Translations under genes and position numbers: made by a program
In this document: in pieces, positions 43,352 to 52,231 of the stretch
How the letters are laid out: each line of letters starts with the position of its first letter
Numbering within the stretch: the stretch's first letter is position 1
Assembly: GCA_020846745.1 (NCBI GenBank)
Contig: JADLDI010000015.1
Coordinates: forward strand, 62,001-126,000
DNA length: 64,000 nucleotides
Direction: 5' to 3'
Source: Bryobacterales bacterium
GTDB lineage: Bacteria; Acidobacteriota; Terriglobia; Bryobacterales; Bryobacteraceae
The notes under the pieces: generated by a model
What the model saw: only the letters and a program-made list of their open reading frames with translations
Databases searched by the model: none
Told to the model about the DNA's origin: nothing

Positions 43352-46300
43352 ATGCGCCTAATTTGCGCGACGGTAGTTCTTTCTTCAATCCTGGCAAGCC
43401 ACCTTGCCGCACAAACAACCTCAACCGAAGTTCTTGGGACAGTAACTGACTCCACGGGTGCTGTGGTGCCGGGTGCGAGCGTAACACTGCTCCGTACTCA
43501 GACCGGCGAACGCCGCCAAGCGAAAACCGATGGGGACGGCAACTATTCATTCCCGCTTATCGAGATTGGCGATTACACAGTGACGGTGGATATGCAGGGA
43601 TTTAAAGCAAAAACCACCACAGGCGTCCACGTGGAGTTGCAGCAAAAAGCCCGTGTTAACGTGCAGTTGGAAGTGGGCGCGGCAACGGAGAAGGTCGAAG
43701 TAGTCGCAACCGGCGTGGAATTGAAAACGGACGACGCGTCCCTTGGCTCGACGATCGACCACACACGAGTGGTCGAACTGCCGTTGGTTAACCGGCATTT
43801 CGCGAGTCTCCTGGTGCTTACCCCAGGCGTCCAATTTGGAACGCGCATGAATCTCGGTCCCACATCACCCGGCGGATTCTTCCCAGGCGGCACGCAGGTG
43901 AGCGCGAACGGCCAGCGAGACGCGAATCAAAGAGTAACGCTGGATGGCGTAATCGCGAGCGAACCGCTCGTGAACACGGTTTACTTTAATCCGTCGATTG
44001 ATGCTGTCGAAGAAATCAAGGTGCAGACCGGTTCGTACTCGGCGGAATACGGGATGAACAACGGCGCAAACGTACAGGTGGCTCTGAAATCAGGGACTAA
44101 CGAGTATCACGGCGCGTTTTTTGAGTTTCTGAGAAACGATGCGGCTGACGCAAAGGACTATTTCCTGAATTTCCAGATTCCGGCTGGCTCGCCCTTGCAA
44201 CCTAAGAACCGGCTGAGAAGGAATCAGTTCGGAGCGTGGCTTTCCGGGCCCATTACGTTGCCGTTCTATAAGGGAAAAGACCGGACATTTTGGAGCTTCA
44301 ACTATGAGGGCACCCGCCAGACGGAAGAGTCGGTTCAGCAGGCATCCTGGTTTCCGCAGGAGTTTCGCAATGGCGACTTCTCTGCTCTCCTGAGACCTCT
44401 GATCAGAAATGGAGTACCCGTCCGGAATCCGATCGTTATCTACGATCCGCTGACCGGCGAGCCGTTCCGCGATTCGGCCGGGAACATCACAAATATCATT
44501 CCGGCGAGCCGGATCAACAAAAACGCCCAGAACTTCATCAACAAGTATCTTCCGCTACCTCAGTTCACGCCGGAAGATATTCTCGACGTCAACGTCATCA
44601 GTTCGGTTCCGAATATCCTTTACCAGAATCAGTACTTCGCCCGTATTGACCACCAGTTTAGCGAGAAGGATAGGATTTTCGGACGGCTTGCCACCATGCA
44701 CGGCGATTACCTGGTGAACAACATCAATCCGAACTTCCCTTACACGCTGCGGATTCAGAACTACAATGTGGCGTTCCAGCACTTGCACACGTTTAGCCCA
44801 ACCACGTTGAACGAATTCCGCGTCGGTTTCAACAAGGTCAACAATGATCAGACTAGCTTGCGCAGTAACACCGACTTTGATCCCGACACACTTGGAATCG
44901 GACAATTCCGAGTTGCCGTCGACAATAACCGGAAATTCCGGAAAGACGAAACAGGAATTCCGCCGACCGGTATTATCGGCAGCGACAGTGGCGCCCGCTT
45001 CGACCTGAACGGCATCTACCAGTTTTCGGACAACCTGTCGTTCATGCGCAGCTCGCACAACTTCAAGACCGGTTTTGAATATCTGCGGTACGGCCTGGAC
45101 CGGGCGGCGGCGAATGTTCCGCTGGGTAACCTCGGTTGCTGCCCAGGCGGCTATGGCTTGGCGGGCTGGCTCCTCGGTTATCCATCCAGCAGTTCTAGCG
45201 CGGAGGGTCTGGTCTGGACGGCTCCTCGACAGAACCGTTGGGGCGCTTACTTCCAGGATGAGTGGCGCGCCACTCGGAAGCTGACCATCAACATGGGTAT
45301 CCGTTGGGATTTCTTCCAGGTACCTCATGACATCAACAAGAAATGGCGTTCGCTCCGGCTCGATATCCTGACTCGGGCTTCTGATGGCCGCATGTTGCCG
45401 ACTGTCGTTCCCGAACCGAACACCGATTTCGATTTCTACCGCAAGGACAATCGCTACTTCATGCCCCGCGTGGGCGTCGCCTACCGTCCGACAAATAAGT
45501 GGGTAATCCGGACCGGCGCTGGCTGGTATGCCAACGTTCAGCAAATGAACAACATGACGATTCTCGACCTGCAGCCGCCTTACTCGGGTACGTTTGGATT
45601 TAACCAGGTGGACGATGCAGCTTTGACAATCCCACTCTCATACGCGGGCCGGGACTACACAGCTACCACCCGCAAGTTCCGTGCCGGCACACCGATTCTA
45701 ACGCTGGATAACCCGTTCCCCGGACAGGGCACCGCCGCCGCACGTACCAACGTGCTGGCGTTCACGCCGGATAACCGCGCCAGCAGCGTTTGGCAATGGA
45801 GTTTCGATATTCAGCGCGAATTGCCCATGAACACGATCATCACTATCGGCTATGTCGGTAGCAAGACCAGTCATCTCGACAACACAGTGAGTAATTTCAA
45901 CTCTCCTGCGACTCCCTCGACTAATACCGATTTCAACAGTCGTAGACCGTGGCAGGCGTATGTAAGTCGTGGTGAAGGTGATGTTGCACGCTTGCTGGGG
46001 AATATCCGTTACCTCGACAGCTTCGGAAATGCTAATTACCACGCTTTGCAAACGCAGGTGCAGAAGCGTTACTCCCATGGTTTCACGGCCGGTTTGGCTT
46101 ATACGTTTGGTAAAGCGTTGGGTGAAGGTTATGGCCGCAATGACCCTTCGGGCGGCGTGAACTCGTTGTACCAGGATCCGAACGACCGCCGGGCAAATCG
46201 TGGCAGGTACGGATTCGATGTGACACACAATGTAATGCTGAACTACGTTTGGAATATACCGGCATTCCAGAACTCCAAAGGAATCGTAAAGGCTGTCCTC

Positions 46301-46792
46301 GGTGGCTGGGAAACGAGCGGTGTGGTCACTCTCCGGACAGGATTTCCGTTCTCAGTAACTGGCGGAAACCTCAACACGAACTCGACAACTTACCCGGATA
46401 GAGTGGCTGACGGACGGCTGTTTGGAGCCGCAACGCGCCAGCTTTATTACGATCCGACCGCGTTCCGTCGTACAGAGTGCAATATCGCCAACCGCCCTGA
46501 ACTCTGCCATTACGGCAACGCCGCTCCGGACGCCCTCCTTACACCAGGCATGAAGAACTTCGACCTGTCCCTGATGAAGAATTGGGCGTTTAAGCCACTC
46601 GGTGAGCGCGGGAAGTTGCAGTTCCGGGCGGAAGCGTTTAATGCTTTCAACACTCCGCAGTTCGGGCAGCCAAATGGGCTGGGATATGCGAGCAACGATT
46701 CCGTCATTCCAGACGCTCCCCGTGTAGGCGAGATCCGCAGTCTGCGGCAGTTTATGCGAATCTTCCAGTTTGGCGTAAAGCTTTACTTTTAG
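43352..46792 (+). CDS. Large TonB-type outer-membrane receptor with carboxypeptidase regulatory-like domain
   Basis: 1,146 residues, complete. Signal peptide 1-22 (ASHLAAQ), carboxypeptidase regulatory-like sandwich at about 27-115 (EVLGTVTDSTGAVVPGASVT, NYSFPLIEIGDYTVTV), plug domain (VEVVATGVELKTDDASLGST, NGQRDANQRVTLDGV, AVEEIKVQTGSYSAEYG), then a beta barrel of about 22 strands ending in IFQFGVKLYF, with terminal Phe. It is the acidobacterial Oar/SusC-like receptor type thought to import oligomers. It lies between two cytochrome clusters and upstream of a sialidase-like gene. It has its own promoter (43255-43283) and a strong terminator directly behind the stop. Confidence 0.93.
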   Translation: MRLICATVVLSSILASHLAAQTTSTEVLGTVTDSTGAVVPGASVTLLRTQTGERRQAKTDGDGNYSFPLIEIGDYTVTVDMQGFKAKTTTGVHVELQQKARVNVQLEVGAATEKVEVVATGVELKTDDASLGSTIDHTRVVELPLVNRHFASLLVLTPGVQFGTRMNLGPTSPGGFFPGGTQVSANGQRDANQRVTLDGVIASEPLVNTVYFNPSIDAVEEIKVQTGSYSAEYGMNNGANVQVALKSGTNEYHGAFFEFLRNDAADAKDYFLNFQIPAGSPLQPKNRLRRNQFGAWLSGPITLPFYKGKDRTFWSFNYEGTRQTEESVQQASWFPQEFRNGDFSALLRPLIRNGVPVRNPIVIYDPLTGEPFRDSAGNITNIIPASRINKNAQNFINKYLPLPQFTPEDILDVNVISSVPNILYQNQYFARIDHQFSEKDRIFGRLATMHGDYLVNNINPNFPYTLRIQNYNVAFQHLHTFSPTTLNEFRVGFNKVNNDQTSLRSNTDFDPDTLGIGQFRVAVDNNRKFRKDETGIPPTGIIGSDSGARFDLNGIYQFSDNLSFMRSSHNFKTGFEYLRYGLDRAAANVPLGNLGCCPGGYGLAGWLLGYPSSSSSAEGLVWTAPRQNRWGAYFQDEWRATRKLTINMGIRWDFFQVPHDINKKWRSLRLDILTRASDGRMLPTVVPEPNTDFDFYRKDNRYFMPRVGVAYRPTNKWVIRTGAGWYANVQQMNNMTILDLQPPYSGTFGFNQVDDAALTIPLSYAGRDYTATTRKFRAGTPILTLDNPFPGQGTAAARTNVLAFTPDNRASSVWQWSFDIQRELPMNTIITIGYVGSKTSHLDNTVSNFNSPATPSTNTDFNSRRPWQAYVSRGEGDVARLLGNIRYLDSFGNANYHALQTQVQKRYSHGFTAGLAYTFGKALGEGYGRNDPSGGVNSLYQDPNDRRANRGRYGFDVTHNVMLNYVWNIPAFQNSKGIVKAVLGGWETSGVVTLRTGFPFSVTGGNLNTNSTTYPDRVADGRLFGAATRQLYYDPTAFRRTECNIANRPELCHYGNAAPDALLTPGMKNFDLSLMKNWAFKPLGERGKLQFRAEAFNAFNTPQFGQPNGLGYASNDSVIPDAPRVGEIRSLRQFMRIFQFGVKLYF

Positions 46793-46809
46793 GGGTTCTC
46801 CCAACCGTG

Positions 46810-46848
46810 GCCGGTCCTCGCTTCGGAGAGGACCGGCTTCTTCGTTTT
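46810..46848 (+). terminator. Strong intrinsic terminator behind the TonB receptor
   Basis: GCCGGTCCTC (46810-46819) pairs perfectly over 10 bp with GAGGACCGGC (46828-46837) around an 8-nt loop, followed by TTCTTCGTTTT. The T-run ends at the base before the ATG of the next gene. Confidence 0.88.
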
Positions 46849-48057
46849 ATGATCTGCTACATGCTCCTATTCCTGTTATTCTTCCCTGCCCTGTGCCTGG
46901 CCGTTGAGCCGCTGCCGTTTGAAGTTAAGGTGGAAACACTGGTTGGACAGACTACGCCCGACTGGCAGTGGTTCCATCCACGTCCCGCGGCGATTCCCGG
47001 ATACGGCAAGGCGGGTGCGCCGCTCAGTCTGATTACCATCCAGAAGCACCTGTTCGCCTCGGACTATTACTCGGGGCTGTTCACGATGACCTCTGGAGAT
47101 TTTGGGAAGACGTGGACGGGTCCGGTGGAGGTACCGGAATTGGGGTGGCGCAAGGAGTCGGACGCCGTGGATATCGCGGTGGCCGATGTTACGCCGGGGT
47201 GGCATAGTAAGTCGGGTAAGTTGATCGCCGTGGGGGCTCAGGTGCGGTACGACAAGAAGGGCAATCAACTGGATGACAAGCCGGAATCGCACCAGACGGC
47301 GTATGCGGTGTTCGATCCCAAGACCAGGAAGTGGACGACGTGGAAGATGATTCGCATGCCGGCGGGACAGAAGTTCAACTTTGCGCGGAGCGCTTGCGCG
47401 CAGTGGCTCGAGATGGACGATGGCACGGTCCTGTTGCCCTTTTACTTCGGGCCGAATGCGACGGAACCTCACTCGGTGACAGTGGCACAGTTCAGATTCG
47501 ACGGACGGGAACTGACATATCTACGGCACGGGAGCGAGCATGAGTTGAAGGTGGTCCGCGGGCTGGTGGAACCGTCGGTGGTGAAGTATGGCGGGCGATA
47601 CTTCCTGACTGTTCGCAACGATCTAAAGGGTTACGTCACCGTGAGCAATGACGGATTGCATTATCAGCCGCTCAACGAGTGGACCTTTGACGATGGCCGG
47701 GAGTTAGGGAGCTATAACACGCAGCAACACTGGCTGTCGCATAGCGACGGATTGTTTCTGGCGTATACGCGGAAGGGCGCGAACAACGATCACGTGATAC
47801 GCCATCGTGCGCCGCTGTTTTTGGCGCAGGTGGATCCGGAAAAGCTGCAGGTGATGCGGAAGACGGAGAAAATCCTGTTGCCTGAGCGCGGCGCGACGTA
47901 CGGAAACTTCGGGGCGGCAGCGATGACGGCCGAAGAGTCGTGGGTCACGGATGCGGAGGGGATGTTTTCGAAGGTGGCGAAGGAGCGCGGCGCGCTGGGA
48001 CGGTCGCTGGTTGCGCGGGTGATCTGGGCGAAGCCGAACCGGTTCGTGAAACGTTGA
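46849..48057 (+). CDS. Secreted sialidase-like beta-propeller protein
   Basis: 402 residues from the ATG at 46849 (the ATG at 46861 is also possible). Signal peptide MLLFLLFFPALCLAVEP. The body has sialidase/BNR-like blades: DFGKTWTGPVEVPELGW contains the Asp-box-like turn, and LEMDDGTVLLPFYFGPN, GLVEPSVVKYGGRYFLTVRND and VTVSNDGLHYQPLNEWTF are family-like strands. It probably binds or hydrolyses a glycan outside the cell. There is no room for a leader: the terminator of the receptor ends one base before the ATG, so expression must come from readthrough or a promoter overlapping the hairpin. Confidence 0.75.
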   Translation: MICYMLLFLLFFPALCLAVEPLPFEVKVETLVGQTTPDWQWFHPRPAAIPGYGKAGAPLSLITIQKHLFASDYYSGLFTMTSGDFGKTWTGPVEVPELGWRKESDAVDIAVADVTPGWHSKSGKLIAVGAQVRYDKKGNQLDDKPESHQTAYAVFDPKTRKWTTWKMIRMPAGQKFNFARSACAQWLEMDDGTVLLPFYFGPNATEPHSVTVAQFRFDGRELTYLRHGSEHELKVVRGLVEPSVVKYGGRYFLTVRNDLKGYVTVSNDGLHYQPLNEWTFDDGRELGSYNTQQHWLSHSDGLFLAYTRKGANNDHVIRHRAPLFLAQVDPEKLQVMRKTEKILLPERGATYGNFGAAAMTAEESWVTDAEGMFSKVAKERGALGRSLVARVIWAKPNRFVKR

Positions 48058-48073
48058 TATAGTAGCGCTGTAG

Positions 48074-50038
48074 ATGCGCTGTACGGTCCTACTGATTGCG
48101 GCGGGAGTGTCTTTGTACGCTCAGCCACCGGTTTCGTTTGAGAAGGACGTGTTTCCGGTGTTTGAGAAGGCGGGGTGCCGGCATTGCCACAATCGAGATG
48201 GGGTAGCGGGTCCGACACGGCTGCGGTTCCCGGAAGATGGCGCGGACGCGAAGCAATTGGCGGACTTTGGCGATTCGCTGGTGGTTCTGGTGGACCGCAA
48301 GGCGCCTGATGCTTCCGCGCTCTTGCAGAAACCGACGAACCGGCTGAAGCACAGCGGCGGCGAGCGGATTGCACAGGGGAGTGCGGAAGAGTCGGTCCTG
48401 CGGCGGTGGGTGGCGATACTTGCAAGGCGCAGCGATGCCGAGGTGGCACGGATACGCGAACAGCGGCCGGCGGAGAGAGGCGGTCAGGTACAGGGAGCGG
48501 TGCTGCGTAGGTTGACGCATCAGCAGTATGCCAACACGATCCGCGACTTACTGCATGAAGCATCGGATGTGGCGAACCAATTTCCGCCGGAAGACTTTGT
48601 CGACGGGTTCAAGAACCAATACAAGAACCAGACTTTGTCGCCGATTCAAGTGGAAGCCTATAGCCTGATGGCGGAGCGGATGGCGCAGGCGGCGTTTCGC
48701 CGCGGGGATTCGCGGAAGTTGATCCCGTGCGATTACAGGGGCGGGAAGCAGGACGCGTGCCGGGCGGAGTTTGTGCGGACGTTCGGGCGGCGGGCGTTCC
48801 GGCGGCCGCTGGAGGCGGCGGAGTTCGCACGCTACGAAGCGCTGTTTAAGGCCGAGAAGGATTTCATTACCGGCGTGCAGGCGGTGATTGAGGCGATGTT
48901 GCAGTCGCCGGCGTTTCTGTTCTGGATGGAAGATACGGCGCGCGACGATTGGAAGCCGTACGCGGCAGCATCGCGGCTGTCGTACTTTCTGTGGAACACG
49001 ATGCCGGACGATGCGCTGCTGGATGCGGCCGCCGCGGGTGAGTTGCATTCAACACAAGCGGTGGTGCAGGCGGCGAAGCGGATGATCGACAATCCCAAGG
49101 CGAAACCGGCGCTGGATGAGTTTGTGTCGCAGTGGCTCAGGTTCGACCGGGCATTTGCCGCGGCGCGCGAGCGGCGGACCTTTCCGCAGTTCAGCCGCGA
49201 GTTAGTGGCGGCGATGGTGGAGGAATCGAAACGGTTTGTGGGCGACCTGGTGTGGAACGATCGTAACTTCATGGATTTGTTCCGGGCCAACTATGGATTT
49301 GTGAACGCGGACTTGGCGGCGGTGTACCAGGTACAGGCGCCGTCGCGCGACTTTGAAAAGGTGGAGTTCAAGCCGGAGCATCAACGGCCGGGGATACTTG
49401 GACAGGCGATGTTTTTGACACTGACGAGTAAGCCGGAAGACACAGCGCCTACGTCGCGCGGGCTGTTTGTGCGGGAGCAGTTCCTTTGCCAGCAGGTTCC
49501 GCCGCCACCGGCGAATGTGGATAACAATCTGCCACCCGTGAGTGTGGCGCGGCCGGTGACGAACCGCGAGCGGCTGAAAGAACACACGTTCAACAAGGCG
49601 TGTACGAGTTGCCACAGTTTGATCGACCCGATCGGGTTTACGCTCGAGAAGTTCGACGCAATCGGGATGTGGCGCGATAGGCATAAGCTGCTGTTTTATC
49701 CCGACGAACATGAGGCAAAGAAGCCGATGAAGGAAGTGATGCTCGATCTGGATACGAACGGACAGATCGCAGGCATTCCTAACTCGGAGTTCACCAATCC
49801 GCGGGAACTGGGCGAGTTACTCGCGAAGACGCCGCAGTGCCAGGAATGCATTACCAAGCAGGTGTTCCGCTATATGGCGGGGCGGCGCGATACGCCCGCG
49901 GATGTTCCGATGATCACGGAAGCCACGGCGCGGTTCCGCGAATCGGGCTTTAAGTTCAAGGAACTTTTGATATGCTTACTGACATCGCGGGACCGGGAAG
50001 CCCGCGGAAAGGCGCTCCATGCACAACGTCATAACTAA
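48074..50038 (+). CDS. Exported DUF1592-family cytochrome (PSCyt/DUF1587-1595 multidomain)
   Basis: 654 residues with signal peptide 1-16. Heme motif CRHCH at 35-39 in the N-terminal PSCyt domain; then DUF1587/1595-like segment ([17 protein letters not shown]), DUF1592 ([20 protein letters not shown]), DUF1588 with a second heme motif CTSCH at 510-514 ([20 protein letters not shown]), and DUF1585 ([27 protein letters not shown]). The usual companion is a DUF1552 protein, which follows with a 20-bp overlap. TATAGT ends 10 bp before the ATG without a ribosome binding site. Function unknown; probably an envelope redox protein. Confidence 0.9.
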   Translation: MRCTVLLIAAGVSLYAQPPVSFEKDVFPVFEKAGCRHCHNRDGVAGPTRLRFPEDGADAKQLADFGDSLVVLVDRKAPDASALLQKPTNRLKHSGGERIAQGSAEESVLRRWVAILARRSDAEVARIREQRPAERGGQVQGAVLRRLTHQQYANTIRDLLHEASDVANQFPPEDFVDGFKNQYKNQTLSPIQVEAYSLMAERMAQAAFRRGDSRKLIPCDYRGGKQDACRAEFVRTFGRRAFRRPLEAAEFARYEALFKAEKDFITGVQAVIEAMLQSPAFLFWMEDTARDDWKPYAAASRLSYFLWNTMPDDALLDAAAAGELHSTQAVVQAAKRMIDNPKAKPALDEFVSQWLRFDRAFAAARERRTFPQFSRELVAAMVEESKRFVGDLVWNDRNFMDLFRANYGFVNADLAAVYQVQAPSRDFEKVEFKPEHQRPGILGQAMFLTLTSKPEDTAPTSRGLFVREQFLCQQVPPPPANVDNNLPPVSVARPVTNRERLKEHTFNKACTSCHSLIDPIGFTLEKFDAIGMWRDRHKLLFYPDEHEAKKPMKEVMLDLDTNGQIAGIPNSEFTNPRELGELLAKTPQCQECITKQVFRYMAGRRDTPADVPMITEATARFRESGFKFKELLICLLTSRDREARGKALHAQRHN

Positions 50039-51341
50039 ACGTGTCCGACTTTCTCGCCGCGTGTTCCTGCAGGGGCTGTCGGCAGCGCAGTCCGCTGTGA
50101 CGGTCGGGCTGCCGCCGATGGTTTCGATGTTCAACTCGAACGGTACAGCCTATGCAGCCGAGACGAAGCCGGTGGAACGGCGGTTTGTGTTCTGGTTTAA
50201 CGGGAACGGGATTCCGGAGCGGTATTGGATCCCGGATGAGACGGGTCCAAACTATGCGTTAACGCCTTGTTTGAACCCGCTGGCGCGGTTGAAGAACGAT
50301 GTCCACGTGATTAGCGGATTGGATAACTCCGCGATCGTGAATACGGCGTTTGACGGGCACGCGACGGCGATGAGCGCCTTGATGACGTGCACGCGGTTTT
50401 CAGGACGCGGTCCGGGTGGACCGTCGCTCGACCAGATTGTGGCGCGCAAGTTCCCGTTCGATACGCGGTTCCGGTCGCTGCAGATTGGCGTGTCGCAGGA
50501 GTCGTTCGGCGGGGCGATGCATAAGAATATGAGCTGGGCGGGTCCGGACCGTCCGCTGCCGCCCGAGGAGATTCCGCACCGTTTGTTTGACCGGCTGTTC
50601 GGAGCACGTGAGGAGGGGTGGATCCGCCGGAAGCGCAGCATCCTGGATGCGGTGCGCGAGGATGCGAATATCCTCAGGAAGGATTTGCCGCAGGAGGATT
50701 CGGCGCGGCTGGATGAGCATCTTGCAAGCGTGCGCGACTTGGAACGGGCCATCGCTTCGCTGCCGCCGGAATACCGGCAGGTGGCGCCGCCGGGCGAAGA
50801 CTTCGACATGAAGGACTGGCCACGCATCGCCAAGGTCCAGAGCGACCTGCTGGCCTATGCGTTGGCTACGCGGCAAACGCGTGTGGCGAGTTATATGTTG
50901 ACTAAGTGCCAGGGTTTGGCGAGGTTCCCGTGGCTGGGCCACACAGCGGCGCGGCACCATGACTATACCCACAAGGACGGCAAGGCTCCGGGCGCAACAG
51001 GCGCGGAAGGCCAGCGGATCTTGCGCGATATCTGCCGCTGGCACGTGGAGGAGTTCGCTTATCTGGTCGGTAAGTTGAAGTCGATTCCGGAAGGCGACGG
51101 AACGGTACTCGATAACACGCTGGCGGTGTTTGTCCACGAGCATGCGGAAGCGAACATTCATAAGGCTAGCGGGATGATTGCTCTGGTCGCGGGCAGTAAA
51201 GATAAGGTTGTCCAGGGACGGCACACACGGGCACAGGGCACGGTGGGCGATCTGTATCTGACGCTTGCGGATGGTGCGCTCGATGCCGGGTTGGGTAAGT
51301 TCCCGACGGCGACTAAGAAGTTGCCGGGAATTCTGGCTTAG
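50019..51341 (+). CDS. Tat-exported DUF1552 protein
   Basis: 440 residues. The N-terminus [20 protein letters not shown] is a twin-arginine signal. The DUF1552 body ([26 protein letters not shown]-like [46 protein letters not shown]) has conserved His and Asp residues and is related to the DUF1501/alkaline-phosphatase-like group. It overlaps the DUF1592 gene by 20 bp. So there are two cytochrome-plus-Tat-partner pairs in 12 kb. It converges with the LRR gene on the other strand, their stop codons overlapping by 4 bp. Confidence 0.9.
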   Translation: MHNVITKRVRLSRRVFLQGLSAAQSAVTVGLPPMVSMFNSNGTAYAAETKPVERRFVFWFNGNGIPERYWIPDETGPNYALTPCLNPLARLKNDVHVISGLDNSAIVNTAFDGHATAMSALMTCTRFSGRGPGGPSLDQIVARKFPFDTRFRSLQIGVSQESFGGAMHKNMSWAGPDRPLPPEEIPHRLFDRLFGAREEGWIRRKRSILDAVREDANILRKDLPQEDSARLDEHLASVRDLERAIASLPPEYRQVAPPGEDFDMKDWPRIAKVQSDLLAYALATRQTRVASYMLTKCQGLARFPWLGHTAARHHDYTHKDGKAPGATGAEGQRILRDICRWHVEEFAYLVGKLKSIPEGDGTVLDNTLAVFVHEHAEANIHKASGMIALVAGSKDKVVQGRHTRAQGTVGDLYLTLADGALDAGLGKFPTATKKLPGILA

Positions 51342-52231
51342 CGGAGCAGTTTCACATCGGGACGGGCGGAGGCAAAGGACTTCGCGCCCGCTTCAGTTAC
51401 GGCTGTGGCTTGGACATCAAGATAGCGCAGGCTTTTCCAGTCCGCCAGAACTTTAAGGGCAGCGTCGTCCACCTTGGGGCACATTTCCAGGCCGAGTTTC
51501 TGCGTATTCGGTAGGGCTGCGGCCAGGATCTTGAGATCGGGCGCCGCGATGGGGGAGTGCCCTAAGCGAAGGGTGCGGAGTTGCTTCAATTCCGAAATGC
51601 ACTGAGTGACGTTATCGGGTAGACTGCCGGCGATGGGTGCGGCTTGACGGCCTTGCGGCGGACCACTAAGATCGAGCGATTCGAGGGTATTCAGCAGGCG
51701 CAGGGCGGCCAGAGCGGGGTCGCTTAGGCGCGTGCGGCCCAGGCCTAAGTACTTCAGCTTGGTGAGGCCGACTAAGTTATCGAGACCCGTGTCGGTGCTG
51801 GCGGTGTTCGCTATATCCAGGAATTCGAGGTCTGTGAGGCGACCGGCGATGGCGAGCGTACCGTCGGCAATGCGTGTGCCCCTGACGTTAAGGCGGCGGA
51901 GTTGTTTCCATTCCTTGATGGCATTCATGCCCTGGTCAGTAACCTGCTCGGCATAGAGCAGGTTGAGGTCGCGGATCTGGCGGGCGGGCCGGAGGTGAAG
52001 CATGCCATCGTCGGAGATACGGGTGTGCGTGAGGTCGAGCCGTTCGAGGTGGGGGAACCGCGCGAGCTCGATCAACTCTGCATCGTTGACCCAGGTGTTC
52101 GCCAGGCGGACGGCGGTGATGTCGCCGGCAGCATTGCGTTGGACGAAGCCGCCGAGTTTAGCGATCCAGGTCGGATCTTCTTTCGCCAGAGCGGCGCAGG
52201 GTAAGAGGAAGAAACTGCGGCGTAATATCAT
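51338..52231 (-). CDS. Secreted leucine-rich-repeat protein (third copy of an LRR module)
   Basis: 297 residues with a short signal peptide (1-16). A head segment [13 protein letters not shown] precedes about ten LRRs of the ribonuclease-inhibitor/GALA-like type ([56 protein letters not shown]). The end, [19 protein letters not shown], corresponds to the ends of both halves of the neighbouring LRR protein. ATG overlaps the stop of 52228-54204 in an ATGA quartet. Probably a protein-binding scaffold outside the cytoplasm; the partner is unknown. Confidence 0.8.
   Translation of the reverse strand: MILRRSFFLLPCAALAKEDPTWIAKLGGFVQRNAAGDITAVRLANTWVNDAELIELARFPHLERLDLTHTRISDDGMLHLRPARQIRDLNLLYAEQVTDQGMNAIKEWKQLRRLNVRGTRIADGTLAIAGRLTDLEFLDIANTASTDTGLDNLVGLTKLKYLGLGRTRLSDPALAALRLLNTLESLDLSGPPQGRQAAPIAGSLPDNVTQCISELKQLRTLRLGHSPIAAPDLKILAAALPNTQKLGLEMCPKVDDAALKVLADWKSLRYLDVQATAVTEAGAKSFASARPDVKLLR

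Noticed and set aside
44555-45544. 329-codon minus-strand open frame inside the large TonB receptor gene
   Set aside because: Antisense shadow of a real receptor barrel; no domain motifs and no upstream signals.
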